Shown piece after piece: positions 10,556 through 21,795 of a stretch of DNA of 64,000 nt. The position numbers and the translations under genes are program-made. Positions within the stretch are counted from its first letter, which is position 1. The number at the start of each line of letters is the position of its first letter. The notes under the pieces are model-generated. The model saw only the letters and a program-made list of their open reading frames with translations, made no database searches and had not been told where the DNA came from. The stretch is from Adenophora triphylla var. japonica (taxonomy: Eukaryota > Streptophyta > Magnoliopsida > Asterales > Campanulaceae): assembly GCA_022495995.1 (NCBI GenBank), contig JAFEMH010001307.1, forward strand, positions 372,001-436,000, given 5' to 3'.

Positions 10556-11530
10556 TTCCCTCCGTCCCAAAACTACTTATCTATTTTGCTATTATGAATA
10601 CTCCATTGGTAAGTCTCACTTATCTAAAAAGAAAAATTAATAATATATCTTTATTAATTGTACTCATTTGTTATATTTACAATAATTTGTTGGAAATTAA
10701 ATTATAGCACCACAGATTAAACAGATAATTTAATCAACAGTAGGGGATTTATTGATCAAGTCAAGAACGTACCAATTAAGCGAATAGCAAAACCGAAAGC
10801 AATGGAACAGATCAGGAAAACAAACAGAAACAATAAAACAAATAGTTAGAAAACTTATCGTGATTTGATCGAGTCGCCTTAGAAAAGATTGTCACAGAAA
10901 ATATTGCCCCAATTGGTGCGGCTCGGGTAAGGCAAATTTCTCCGAGGATAAAACGATCACGGATTACGTACACAAAATAGCACAGGTAGGTAATCACCGG
11001 CGGTCCTATCTCAGTCGCCTTGAATCTCACGAACGAATCTCTATGAACGGGGAGTAATTGAACAATGAATTGAAGCAAGAGAATTGTTTTCTCTTCAATA
11101 GTTCATGTACCAAAACGGCTGGGAGGAAGAGAGTATTTATACATGGGATAAATTAGGTTTTAAAGTCTTAATATGACCTAAAAACCCGCTACAATTCGGC
11201 CCAGAAAAGTCAAAACTCGTCATGAGCGCGGCCGCCCTTGAGAGTGGCGCGACCGCGCTAAGCCCCAGCAAAATATGGTGAGGTCTCGGCCATTAAGCGC
11301 GGCCGCTCTTGGCCTTAGCGCGGCCGCCCTCCCTCGCAGTGCTTCAGACGTGATTTTTCCCCTCTTTGCCAAATTCAGTTCAAGCCCAATGACCTTTCAA
11401 GGTCATATGCTATGAACTTCATACCACATGAACCAAATATTCCAACATAATTATTATCTATCACACTTTCTCTCTCCTTCCCACTTACGATATTTATAAT
11501 TTTATCTCGAACAATAAATGGATAACTTGT
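10556..11530. mobile_element. Stowaway-like MITE split by a solo LTR
   Basis: The left end (TTCCCTCCGTCCC after TA) is intact, but the matching right end has decayed near 11515-11530. The solo LTR at 10688-11447 sits inside it. Confidence 0.4.
10688..11447 (-). mobile_element. Solo LTR, 760 bp, with 5-bp target duplication TAATT
   Basis: The ends are TGTTGGAA and TTCCAACA, flanked on both sides by TAATT (10683-10687 and 11448-11452). No internal region is attached, so it is a solo LTR left by recombination between two LTRs. A TATAAATA on the minus strand near 11134-11141 suggests minus orientation. GC-rich near-palindromes (GCGCGGCCGC, GCGCGACCGCGC) occur four times between 11225 and 11335. 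The ends suggest a Ty1/copia-type element. Confidence 0.85.
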
Positions 11531-11957
11531 ATTACTGTGAAGATAATATTATTTTAAAATATATTTTAAATTTTAGGTTCTCAAAAGGAAATGAGAACTT
11601 CAAGAGGGTCGTTATTAGAGGATTGAGGAAGTGCTGATACTGTTTTGACGTCACGAAAATATTTGAGAAGACAAAGAGCAAGATTTGATTTGTAGTTGTA
11701 AGGGATATCTCAGTAACCATCAACTGATTTATTTGTCTGTTTCTGAGATTTCTATGTTAGACAAAGACGTATTATACATTTGTCATTATTATTAATTGAT
11801 GTTGCTATTTTTATGTAGAAAAAGATTTCTATTATCAGATTAAAAGATTTTGTGACAACAAGTTTTTAATATTATTATTTTAGGCTATTGCGTAGCAAAA
11901 AAAAAATTAAAAAACAATTCTGTCAAAATGTTTTTTTACCAAATAATTTTTCATAAT
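11448..11957. other. Intergenic, AT-rich
   Basis: Remainder of a MITE, then AT-rich sequence. No gene seen. Confidence 0.5.
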
Positions 11958-12323
11958 TTAATATATATCTGTTCCGCTAAAACTTGAAATTAAACAATAA
12001 GAACATTTTTACATTTTTCTACTAAAAATCAACCTTTTGAGAATGCTCCTTGAATGCACAATGGTCATTTGAGTATTACTCCTTTGTAATTTTAAAGACG
12101 AGATTTATACGACACTTTTATGCCTCTAACACGAGTAATTCAATTATTTATATAACTGTTATATCAATGATCATAAGTAACGTGTTACACAAATTAGTTT
12201 AAAACATAAAAACGTTAGATCAATAATTATAAGTAACGTGATACACAAATTAATTCAATGATATATATAGCCATTAGATTAATGATTATAATTAACGTGT
12301 TACACAAAGTAATTCAATGACAT
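11958..12323. repeat. Duplicated segment and 58-60-bp minisatellite, left part
   Basis: A block at about 11958-12175 recurs at about 13276-13540 (shared CTACTAAAAATCAA, TTTTGAGAATG and TTTTAAAGACGAGATTT). Between them lie about five copies of a 58-60-bp unit containing GTTAGATCAATGATCATAAG and GTGTTACACAAA. The array is interrupted by the solo LTR at 12324-13189. Confidence 0.75.
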
Positions 12324-13189
12324 TGAACGTAATATTTTGTGATGGGCCAGGCCCAAGTCGTTTCCTACGCGCCACGTACCCAACAGGCTCACCAAGGGAT
12401 CAAGCCCAAAGAGTCAACTCAAGGTTTGGGTTGTCGCCTGTCGAACAATGGATGGCGGTCGTCGCCATTGAGCGACTAAGCCCATCCAAGTGACGAGCCA
12501 TTACACCCATGGGTCGGAGCCCGTCTTACGGAGAAGGACCGTCATCGCCATTGAGCGACCAGGTTCATCCAAAGACGAGATGATTCACACGTGCACTAGC
12601 TCGTCGAGTTATCTACTCAGTGACGACCTCATTGGATGTACAGCTCCAAGTCGTTCATTCATTTAGCTTGTTCAATAAGCTTGCCCAACAAGCCATTTTG
12701 GGATAAAGTCAGACCTACCACTGGGCCACTCTGCGCGTGTAATCATGGAACCAGTATTAACGTCAAAAGTGTACAGGTTGACTTTCTATTATGGGGGAAA
12801 CAAATTATCCGTGTCAGACACAACAGTGTCCTTGTTCATATGGATCAATCACAAGGCGCCACGTGGACGCATGGGGACAAAGCCAATCCAATGCTAGAAA
12901 TGATCCAATCCAACGGTCCAGATGAAAACCCTAGTTTCCTTCATCCACTATAAATAGCAAAACAGTTCTTTGGGTTAAGGTAATACAACTCTCATTATTC
13001 ACGCATACACACGCCTATCATATCTTTATCACCTTTCTCCATCCCAAACACTGATTCTCACGTCGGAGAGCCTTGCCGGACAAGCCCCGACGCATTTCAC
13101 GGTTCATTTCTTGTCTTGTGCAGGTCAGAAGTCAGCCTAAATACTTTGCTGGACCCAGAGCTGAGCCCGAACGTTTTCCTGCATCATCA
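12324..13189 (+). mobile_element. Solo LTR, 866 bp, Tat-related, with target duplication GACAT
   Basis: It starts TGAACGTAATATTTTG and ends CCTGCATCATCA. GACAT is present on both sides (12319-12323 and 13190-13194). Removing the LTR and one GACAT restores a normal minisatellite unit. The sequence CTGATTCTCACGTCGGAG near 13050 matches the Tat 3' LTR, so it belongs to a related family. TATAAATA at 12949-12956 gives plus orientation. Confidence 0.92.
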
Positions 13190-13560
13190 GACATATATAA
13201 CCGTTAGATCAATGATCATAAGTAACGCGTGTTACACACAGTAATTCAGTAACATATATAACCGTTAGATCAATTAACATTTATTATATATTTGTAAAGC
13301 TAAAAGTTTGAAAATGAATAAAAAGAACATTCATGCATTTTTTGTTTTTTCTACTAAAAATCAAACTTTTGAGAATGGTCCTTAAATGCACAATGCACAA
13401 TGCACAATGGTCATTCATTTTGAAATATAGTGAGTATTACTCCTTTGGTAATTTTAAAGACGAGATTTTTATAACATTTTTATGCCACATATTACCACGA
13501 ATAATTCAATGGTATATATTATTGTTGGATCAATGATCATAATCGCAGTGCGCTACAAAG
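13190..13560. repeat. Minisatellite and duplicated segment, right part
   Basis: Continuation of the array and second copy of the duplicated block. It includes a local triplication of GCACAAT near 13388-13408. Confidence 0.75.
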
Positions 13561-14241
13561 TAGTTCATGAGATATGGACTCTTAATTTTAACAAGGGAGT
13601 AGTTTAGATTTAAAAAAATAACATCTAACTATCTCTTTATATAGTGAGATAATTTTGAACTGTTTTCGTGAAACATTTGTTACTGTGCTTTTACGATTGG
13701 TGACGATCTAGGTCACGGGGTCCTTTTGAAATTTTACACGGGGCAATGTTGATGCGAGAAGTGTTGATACTGCTAGATTTCACTGTTTTGAAGCTCGATG
13801 GACAAGATGCATTCTATGTTAAGTGTAACCCGCAATTATTAGCAATCTTTCACAAGAGAGAAGTGTAAAGTAAATAACAAGGTAAGTGCTCGCTTAAAGG
13901 GCAACTCATAACAACAGTCTCTGATCCGTCTCTTCGATTTTAAGATTGATTGAGATTAAAAGTTTCATCGATATAAATTTTTTAAGCTTAATTGAATCTC
14001 AATTGATGACTGACGCTTAAAAAGTTAGTTGGCGTACATTGTGACTAATACCTCGAAGAACATTCATGTGGATGTGGGCGCAGGTCATACAGTCCAAGCA
14101 GACAGATTTTCGTACTTGTGCCTGGTCTTTGTTAGATTTTCCATGACAATGAATTAATGAAACAGATTTTGGGTTTTTGCCGGCCTTGTTGCAATGAGTT
14201 CATATTTGTAAGCAGTAGGTGAGCGGATTCCTTAAGGGTCC
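13561..14241. other. Intergenic, nothing recognised
   Basis: No ORF, repeat or RNA gene that I can support. Confidence 0.5.
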
Positions 14242-14461
14242 GCTCCCGAGTTTTGTTTATAAAAGAGAGGGAAGGAAATTGTAGGAAATGAAGATAATTT
14301 CCTTCCTTGGTTTGCTCCTGAGTTTTTTTTAAGGGAAGAAAGGAAAGGAAATGGGGGAAATGAAGGCTTCATTTCCCTCCCCTCCAATTTGGGGGGATTG
14401 GAGGGGAGGGAAATGAGACCTCCATTTCCTTCCCTCTCCTCCATAAACAAAATTCGGGAGC
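14242..14461. mobile_element. Foldback MITE with a nested inner hairpin
   Basis: The outer inverted ends are GCTCCCGAGTTTTGTTTAT and its imperfect complement ending TTCGGGAGC. Inside, a perfect 19-bp inverted repeat (14370-14388 with 14397-14415) forms a second hairpin with an 8-base loop. The purine/pyrimidine asymmetry produces a misleading 92-residue ORF. I could not identify a target duplication. Confidence 0.65.
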
Positions 14462-15121
14462 AAAGGATAAGTCTATACAAAATGGATTTACCGACACTTG
14501 AATATAACACACTAAAGAAGATTTTGACAAAAAATTGATGTAAAACCGTTTAACGGTGCAACAGGTTATATTTTAAAAATATGGTACTTTCAAAAAAAAA
14601 ATATAACCCTATTACACTGTGAGAAGAGAGAGACGGTGTCATAGGAGACTAGGTCGAAGACTTTTGAGTTATTTTGTAGGTCCATGGCATTTTTCCTAAT
14701 CAATAAATATACAAGGACTTTCTTATTAATTCTTTTTATAATCGTTAAGCATTATTATTAATTAGAAAGGAAGAGGGAGAATTAAGAAAGGTGTAGGTAG
14801 AGTTTTTGGGTATTACTTTATTTGGTTGTTCTCTTGTTATTTAAGCAAAATTCATCCCACACTCCACAACTACATGTGTTGATATTTTCGGATTTGAAAC
14901 GCCTCATACTATAATTTATTGTTTTGGTGAATTAAATTTTAACCAAACGTTACCCTCTCTATACCAAAACTAGTAAAAAAGCTGATCAATTAAGAAAAAC
15001 TGATGCAAAGCATTTTTAGAGATAGAGAATCTTAAAACTATAGTACAGAATTAAAGTTAGGACCTCTTCAACAATCAACTGGAAACATCTATTAAAATAA
15101 TCAAGTAATTTTATGATGGTC
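14462..15121. other. Intergenic, nothing recognised
   Basis: AT-rich sequence without supportable features. Confidence 0.5.
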
Positions 15122-15213
15122 TCATTCATTCAATTCTTTATAATCAAACCATCTATTAAGGAAGTTTGGGAATGGAATGCTAAATGTCATCTATATGTTA
15201 TTACAACCAACTG
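15122..15213. repeat. 92-bp direct repeat, copy 1
   Basis: Nearly the same sequence as 15741-15832 (starts TCATTCATTCAATTCTTTA, ends CCAACTG), in the same orientation and 619 bp apart. It may be a segmental duplication or the ends of a decayed small element. It does not have TG...CA ends. Confidence 0.75.
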
Positions 15214-15297
15214 GAAAAATCAGGGAGAAAAAGCAAAATTCCTTTTTCAAATTCACAGTAACCAATCTGTCTCTCAAGATCCTCACCTGCAAAGATA

Positions 15298-15540
15298 GAG
15301 CTGCAAATGGGCCGGATTCGAGTCGGGTATGGCTGAGTTCGAGTCGAGTCTACAATGAAAAAATATCGAGTCGAGTTTCAACGGGTCGAGTCGAGTTGCT
15401 ATGAGACCTGCCGAGTTTGACTCAGGTATTTGGAATTGAGCTCGGCGGGTTTCTGGGTTCGAATCGAATATGCAATGTAGAGTTGGGTGAGACCGAGTCG
15501 AGTAGGGTAAACCCGAGTCGAGTCAGTTTACAGAGTTAAT
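15298..15540. repeat. GAGTCGAGT-rich repeat region
   Basis: Short irregular repeats of CGAGTCGAG follow a left end that reads TAGAGCTGCAAATGGG, which resembles hAT MITE termini. The matching right terminus is not visible. Confidence 0.4.
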
Positions 15541-15740
15541 CACAATGAAAATAAAGCAGATGCAGGAAGAAGTAGAAAGTGCATAAATAGAGGAAGAACA
15601 ACAATGTATGTCAGTACATTAGCAAGCCGTCCGATCACTGTATGAGTGCAACACTGCAACATGAAAACATCTTGGTAGCTGAGCATTAGGATTAAGGAAG
15701 ATACAATATATACAATCACCCATTCCTATGAATCAAGAAT

Positions 15741-15832
15741 TCATTCATTCAATTCTTTAAAATCAAACCATATATGAAGGAAGTTTGGGAATTGAATGAT
15801 AAATGTCATCTATATCTTATTAGAACCAACTG
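15741..15832. repeat. 92-bp direct repeat, copy 2
   Basis: Second copy of 15122-15213. It ends about 130 bp downstream of the PPR stop codon. Confidence 0.75.
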
Positions 15833-15966
15833 CAGTGGTGTATGTGGCTACGTCATCATTGACGCCACCGCTGCCATCTAAATCATTATCAGACCCTTGA
15901 AATTATATTTCTGGAGGGTGTGAGTTCTCAGGCATAACCTCTGCTTCATTCTAATTGAAATGCTCC

Positions 15967-17090
15967 TCAGCCATTTTCTGGAAAAGCTACACTAAAAACA
16001 TAAGCAGCACTCAACACCATTCTTTGCTGATTCAAAGCACTAATCAAAACGTTGAACGTCATCCTGCTTGGTACTCCACCTTCTGTACACATTAAGACCA
16101 AAACCGACAATGCAGCCTCAGCTTTTGCCTCAAGACAAAGCACACGGATGACATTCACGAACGTAAACAACCTCAAAGAACACCCGCGCCTAGCCATCTC
16201 GCACAAGTTATGAAAAGCCTTGTCTACCTCATTCCCTATGCAAAAATCCTCAATAGTAAGCTCATGTGCACAAGGGTAGACCTCACAAGCTCCTTCAGAC
16301 ATTTTATCAAACACATTATAGGCATATTTCAGCATCCCCTTCTCCATCCTAGACTTCCTGCATAGACCTCTAAGCAATGAATTCATCAACCTCTCATCAA
16401 CTCCACAACCAACATTTACCATCTCCTCATAAACTCCAAATGCTGACCAAATTCTCCCCCATTTCAACAACCCATGTAACAATGTGTTGTAGCAAATATA
16501 ATCAGGTAAAATGCCCCTCCTTTTCATTCTCTTCAATAGAACAACGCCCTCCATTGACCTCCCCTCCTTGAAAAACCCATTGAAGAGAGTATTAAGCGCA
16601 ACGACATTCGGCTCCAATCCAGCCCCAATGGCTTCATCAAGCAACTCTATGGCCTCATCTGACCTACCCACTTTGCAAAAACCATTCATGACAGCTGTAT
16701 ATGTATACATATCAGGCTTTAATGAAGATTTCTTGATCGTCAACAACAACTTCTTAGCCTCTTCCATCAAAAAACCCGAGCCTCATCAGTACAATGTAGA
16801 GATTCATCAAAACCTTATCTATTTCAGCTTCCCTAAGCTTCCCTTGTACCACAGCATTCCCAGAATATTTGGAATAGAAACTTCCGCAATCCAAATCCAA
16901 TCCTAAAATATTTAAATAAAAGATAACACAATTAATGTCAATATTACAACATAACCTCAATGTATAAACTCGATTTATTTATATAAAAGTTATTTAACCT
17001 GCTTTAAAAGCTTGGGAAACGGCATCCTCAGGCTCGTCATGCAACCAGTTTTGGTTCTTTATCATTACTTCTACAGAATCACAATCTTAA
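15967..17090 (-). pseudogene. Pentatricopeptide repeat (PPR) protein, 5'-truncated and frameshifted
   Basis: The 3' part codes for P-type PPR motifs: YTYTAVMNGFCKVGRSDEAI, VVALNTLFNGFFKEGRSMEG, YICYNTLLHGLLKWGRIWSA, then more degenerate units and a stop at 15967. Upstream, a 96-bp GT-AG intron (16903-16998) joins an exon with AVSQAFKAG to LDLDCGSFY. Between this exon and the PPR ORF the frame is broken in a T6 run near 16770; five T would restore it. No start codon or organelle targeting peptide is seen. Further 5' the sequence runs into the Helitron helicase end. PPR proteins bind organellar RNA; this copy looks like a fragment, possibly captured by the Helitron. Confidence 0.7.
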
Positions 17091-17212
17091 ACTATATACC
17101 TAATAACAAAGAGCATTAGTCCTAAAATAAATTGACATTCAAAAACTGTAATACTCTAACCGTCCCTAAATGAATTAATGGAACGGTTAAAGGTCATAAA
17201 TTTTGGATTACC

Positions 17213-20104
17213 TCATAATTTGTGAAAAACTTCTTTATAGACCACGTTAGTAGTAAACTCGCTCGTTTCACCATCCTTTTCGCAAATCAAAACTTTGAGC
17301 CCATTTTTGCTTGTAATTCTCGAGATTGCCACATACAACTGCCCATGACTGAATACATGTCGAGGAAGGTAAAGCCCAACATTTGAAAGTGACTATCCCT
17401 GACTCTTATTTATAGTCATAGCGAAGCAAACATTTAATGAGAACTGCCTACGTTGGAATTTAACAGGGAATTTTGTCATATCTGACGGGCTCAACATCAT
17501 TCTGGGCACAAACACCTTCATTCCTTTATTCTTTTCTGAAAGCATTCTTGCTTCAACTATATGTTTTCCCAGATTTGTAACGATCATTCTCGTTCCGTTG
17601 CATAATTCTGAAGCTTGATCAATGTTTCTGAGTAGCATCACTATACACCCAACCTTAAAACGTATGGAATGGTTCAGCAATCCGGAGCATTTAATTGTAT
17701 TAAGAAATTCAACAAAAAATACATCCTCGTGGCCAGCAATATCTCCGTCCTCCTTGCTGATGCTATCAGAACTCATATACAACACTTCATCACCGGGCAA
17801 CATCGACATCATATAATCATTGATAGTATCTACTATCTCATTAGTTGGTGCCAAAATTGCTCTATCCTGAAAAAATCCATCAATGCGCATATTATGTAAT
17901 ATGTCAGGATACGTGTTTTCAACGATTGTTGCAATAGGATCAGTTGTATCTCTTATCAAAATATCATCGGGTAACTTAATGTCAACTTCTCCATCATTTT
18001 CTTCACCGCCATCCCCATCTCCTACCCGTAATATCCATTCAGCAAAATTTTTGATCTCTAGAACATCCGAAGAAGAAGAGGAACATACCTACATTTATGC
18101 AATGAATGAGATGAAACATTTAGTTTCTGCAACAGGGAAATGTAACATGTAAAGAGTTTTAAATTAGATCATTTACCTGCAATCTCATATTTTTTGTCAA
18201 TTTTAGGACCTCACACGAATTCCAAAGTTTAGATGAACTGATGGCAGCATGAACAATATCATGTCGGCTTCCTTTAGGCACAACAGGCAATATTTGCCTG
18301 AAATCTCCTCCAAAAACAACAACTAATCCATCAAAGGGCTTATCAGAGCAATGACCATCATGAGTACGCATAATGTCCCTCAAGCTCCGGTCAAGCGCCT
18401 CAAAGCAGTGCTTGTGTGCCATCGGAGCCTCATCCCAAATTATCAGCTTCGTTTTCTTTAGGAGACCACACAAATCAGAACTGGCTTAATCTTGCTTGCA
18501 CGTTGAGCTTTCATCGACTTGTATGGGTATGCCAAATGGAGGTGGCATCCTACCCCTCGGAAGTAGCAACGAAGCTATACCGCTAGAAGCCACTGGAAGA
18601 ACTATATCCCTCCTACTTCGCAAGGCGGAGCACAATGTCTTCCATATGAAAGTCTTCCCCGTGCCACCATACCCATACAAAAAGAAAACTCCACCATCTC
18701 CTCTATTAATAGCCGTCATGATCTTTTCATAAACCATCCTTTGTTCTTCAGTCAAAGATTTATGTAATCTAGAGTGCTCAGCCTTCATATCCTCAACATC
18801 ATAAGACATTTCATCTAATATTAGCATATTCTCCGCATCAGAAATTACAGAATTGCTTGGTTGAGGCATATCTTTAAAATTTTGTAGACCGCTGCAATTC
18901 GGCGCAATAACTTATCAATCTCGGCCCAATGCACAATTTTTAACTTGCTCTTCACTGAGTGTCAAACCTATGTATAATAAAATAGATTGACATTAAAACG
19001 AAAAATGATAAAAAATGATTAACTAAATACTCCCTCCATCCCAGCAGAAGTGAAACTTTGAGAAAACTTGATCAAACTTTAACCACTAATGTAAATACAA
19101 TATAATTCCTCAGTAACAAAATAGAAAGTAGGATTATTACTTTGGGATGTTTTTTCAGAAAGAATTTGCTCTTGATACATTAGCTTGTTAGTCAAAGTTT
19201 GATCAATTTTACCGAAAGTGTGCCTTCTTCTAGGACGGAGGGAGTATAGTTGAAAAACTAATCAATAGAATAAAAGATTGACCAAGATTATTAGTCAAAG
19301 TATGATTTAACATAATAAAGTATTTATCAGGATTGTTAAAATTCTTTTGATGCTTGTAGTTGACATCGTCACGACGTAACTTGCCAAGTTTGATTCCGGA
19401 CATCTTGTGGCCTCGACATACTATTAGATAACAGTAGCATCGCGAAAAGTCTTCGTAGATAATCCAGTGACCCCCATTGACTTGCTTCTTTTATTCCATC
19501 AACATACTCCTTATCATCGTCTAACAATCCTAGTGCATAACACGCTTTTTTGTAATCACCATGCACTATATTATTTACAGTTCTCAAATCATCGTAACAC
19601 GTAGCACCAACAATGTGATTTAACATCAGCCTCAAATAGTAGATATCGCCTGAATTGATGGGGACATGATAAATTCGTCCAATTGATGTGCCTCTCCTTC
19701 TAGGACGCCATTCTCGCTTTGACTTATCCCAAACAAAATGTTGCAGAAATTCATAATACTTGTACTGTCGAGCCTCTGGATTCTCACGATTGATCTTCAT
19801 CCACTGTAAAAATTGTGATTGGGCAACAGTAGGCTTACCCACAACATCCGTAAGATAATCGCCATCTCTTAAAGGAATGGTTTGGTCTCCCTCTAAATGG
19901 AAAGATAAGCGCTCTACAGCTGGTGTCCTGTAATGGATATCAAATGCAAATATTCTCCACATCGCTTCACATGCAGAGACATATCGACAATCAATATACA
20001 TTTTAATTTCATCATTCACTTCAAAACCTACCCCTATTCTGTCACTTCCCTTGCTGATATACTTGAATAAGTACTTTATTGATTTGCTTTGATTACAGTA
20101 TTCC
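17213..20104 (-). pseudogene. Helitron PIF1-type helicase (RepHel C-terminal part), broken
   Basis: On the minus strand the segments 20104-19369, 18869-18486, 18473-18159 and about 18090-17213 encode a Helitron helicase. Visible motifs in order are SIKYLFKYISKG and YRTPAVERL (region before the helicase), Walker A GYGGTGKT, LIIWDEAPM, GGDFRQILPVVP, MTINKSQG and YVAISRI. An intron (GTAAAT donor near 18177) is likely. In-frame stops are TAA at 18486-18488 and TAG at 17393-17395, where SQGQSL reads SQG-stop-SL. The Rep nuclease half is missing because the Ty3 element at 20105 cuts it off. It would drive rolling-circle transposition if intact. Confidence 0.85.
19030..19244. mobile_element. Stowaway MITE inside the Helitron remains
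   Basis: Ends CTCCCTCC and GGAGGGAG, TA on both sides (19028-19029 and 19245-19246), 215 bp, with arms CAAACTTT and AAAGTTTG extending the inverted repeat. Confidence 0.85.
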
Positions 20105-21189
20105 TGTGAGCACCCCAACCCGGGACCTAACGCGTGTCCCGAGCTTGAGAAGCTCAACTAAGAAAACCCATCTTATATTTTTAAAACTTTTATTTGCTTT
20201 TACAAGAAAACCAATTCTAAATTTTCCCATAAACAAAATCAAATAATAATATCTCCACTTGGAGGAATTTAAACAAATACTTTAATAACCATACGTGATT
20301 AATTACATTGAAAATCCTAATTAACATTGTTTGACAAAAGAGTTTTCCCTACAACTTATAAAAGAGTAATACTTAAATATGTTCCCAACAACCCTCTCAT
20401 ATACCTATCCTGATAAGTCCCAAAAGCAAGAGTCCAACTCTTTCCCCGACCTCACTGGTTCAGGTCACCTGTCTCAGCACAATCTAAAGCAGTAAAAGGG
20501 AAGGGGTGAGAATAAATCTCAATAAGCTATTATGAATGCAGCAAGATGCCAAACAAGATGCAACACATAGCATGGTAGCACGTAACACATTATGAAAGCG
20601 GTAAACACCTTACGTTACCTCATTTTACCTTTCCCGTCTGAACAATAAGTCGTACAACGTGGGAGTAAAACTCCACTCTTTGGTGAATTGCCCCCATGCA
20701 CATTCACCGCTTATAGGTCTCATACCCCAGAGATCCATATAAGAAAACAGGATACATATATGACCCCTAATTTAGAGTATCATATACTATCAGCGCTACT
20801 GTAAAGCTTGGCTTCATACAGAGCATTCCACCGGTACACCAAATCGCAGCATAACCGTAAGGGCTTTTTCTTGCTCAATACAGTAGCTTGCACATCCCAC
20901 TCTGTGGCCACAGAGGGGAACGGTCACAGGTATAATGAACCTTCAATCACTTATAGAACAAATCAATAATTGATTGAATTCCATTATACCCCCTTATCAC
21001 ATATACACGTTCAAGCACATGATAGATACTTGAAATAAATCCACAAAAAGGGATAATAATATAACAACATGGTAATGTATACTCATGCTAATCCATACCA
21101 TAGTGCAACCACCATTTAATACACTATGCATAATACCATCAATGAATATGAATTCAATTAAGGTAACAATATAACCACATAATCCACAC

Positions 21190-21300
21190 CGGGATACAAT
21201 ATAATCAACATGCCAAATAATCCACAATTGGGATACAATATATCAATATGCCAAATAATCCACAATTGGGATACAATATATCAATATGCCAAATAATCCA
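21190..21300. repeat. 38-bp tandem repeat inside the LTR
   Basis: CCAAATAATCCACA recurs at 21213, 21251 and 21289. The same array is present in the other LTR at about 26885-26995. Confidence 0.85.
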
Positions 21301-21673
21301 CACTGGCCATACAGTACAACGATGTAACACATATATATTTCTAACTTGACACAATAATGTGATTATAGTCTCTACATTTGTTGACTAATCACCAAGGTAT
21401 GAGAGCACATAAGGCCACCCTGAACTATAAACCATTATTACGAAGTCATTACTCATCCTTGAATAATATTCATAACAGTGCAAGACCTACTTCCAACAAT
21501 TCCATTTTGATCAAATAAGACATTATGGCCTAGCCAAGGTATTCTACTTTAACTTAGGTTAAAAAGGATTAATTCATATCCGGGTTGTACTAGGTTCTAT
21601 TAATTTATAATGGTTGGGATTCAAGCCACGAGGTTATTGGTAAAAATCGGCAGAAGGAAAGCGAGGAAATTCG

Positions 21674-21795
21674 GTGACATGGGCGACCGCCCAAGTCACT
21701 ATGGGCGACCGCCCAAGAGGGTCTACTAAGGTTTACACTTTCTGGCGGCATGGGCGGCCGCTCGAAGCCCAACATGGGCGACCGCCCAAGTCCCT
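21674..21795. repeat. GC-rich near-palindromes TGGGCGACCGCCCA in the LTR
   Basis: Four copies or variants of TGGGCGACCGCCCA(AG) occur in about 120 bp in an otherwise AT-rich LTR. The second LTR has the same cluster at about 27370-27485 with point changes. Confidence 0.85.

Noticed and set aside
17157..17189. Helitron 3' terminal hairpin
   Set aside because: A 7-bp stem is present, but no CTRR end follows at the usual distance, so the terminus is not established.
17213..20104. Cellular PIF1 helicase gene
   Set aside because: The upstream region (LFKYISKG, YRTPAVERL) and motif spacing are those of Helitron RepHel proteins, and it carries stops.
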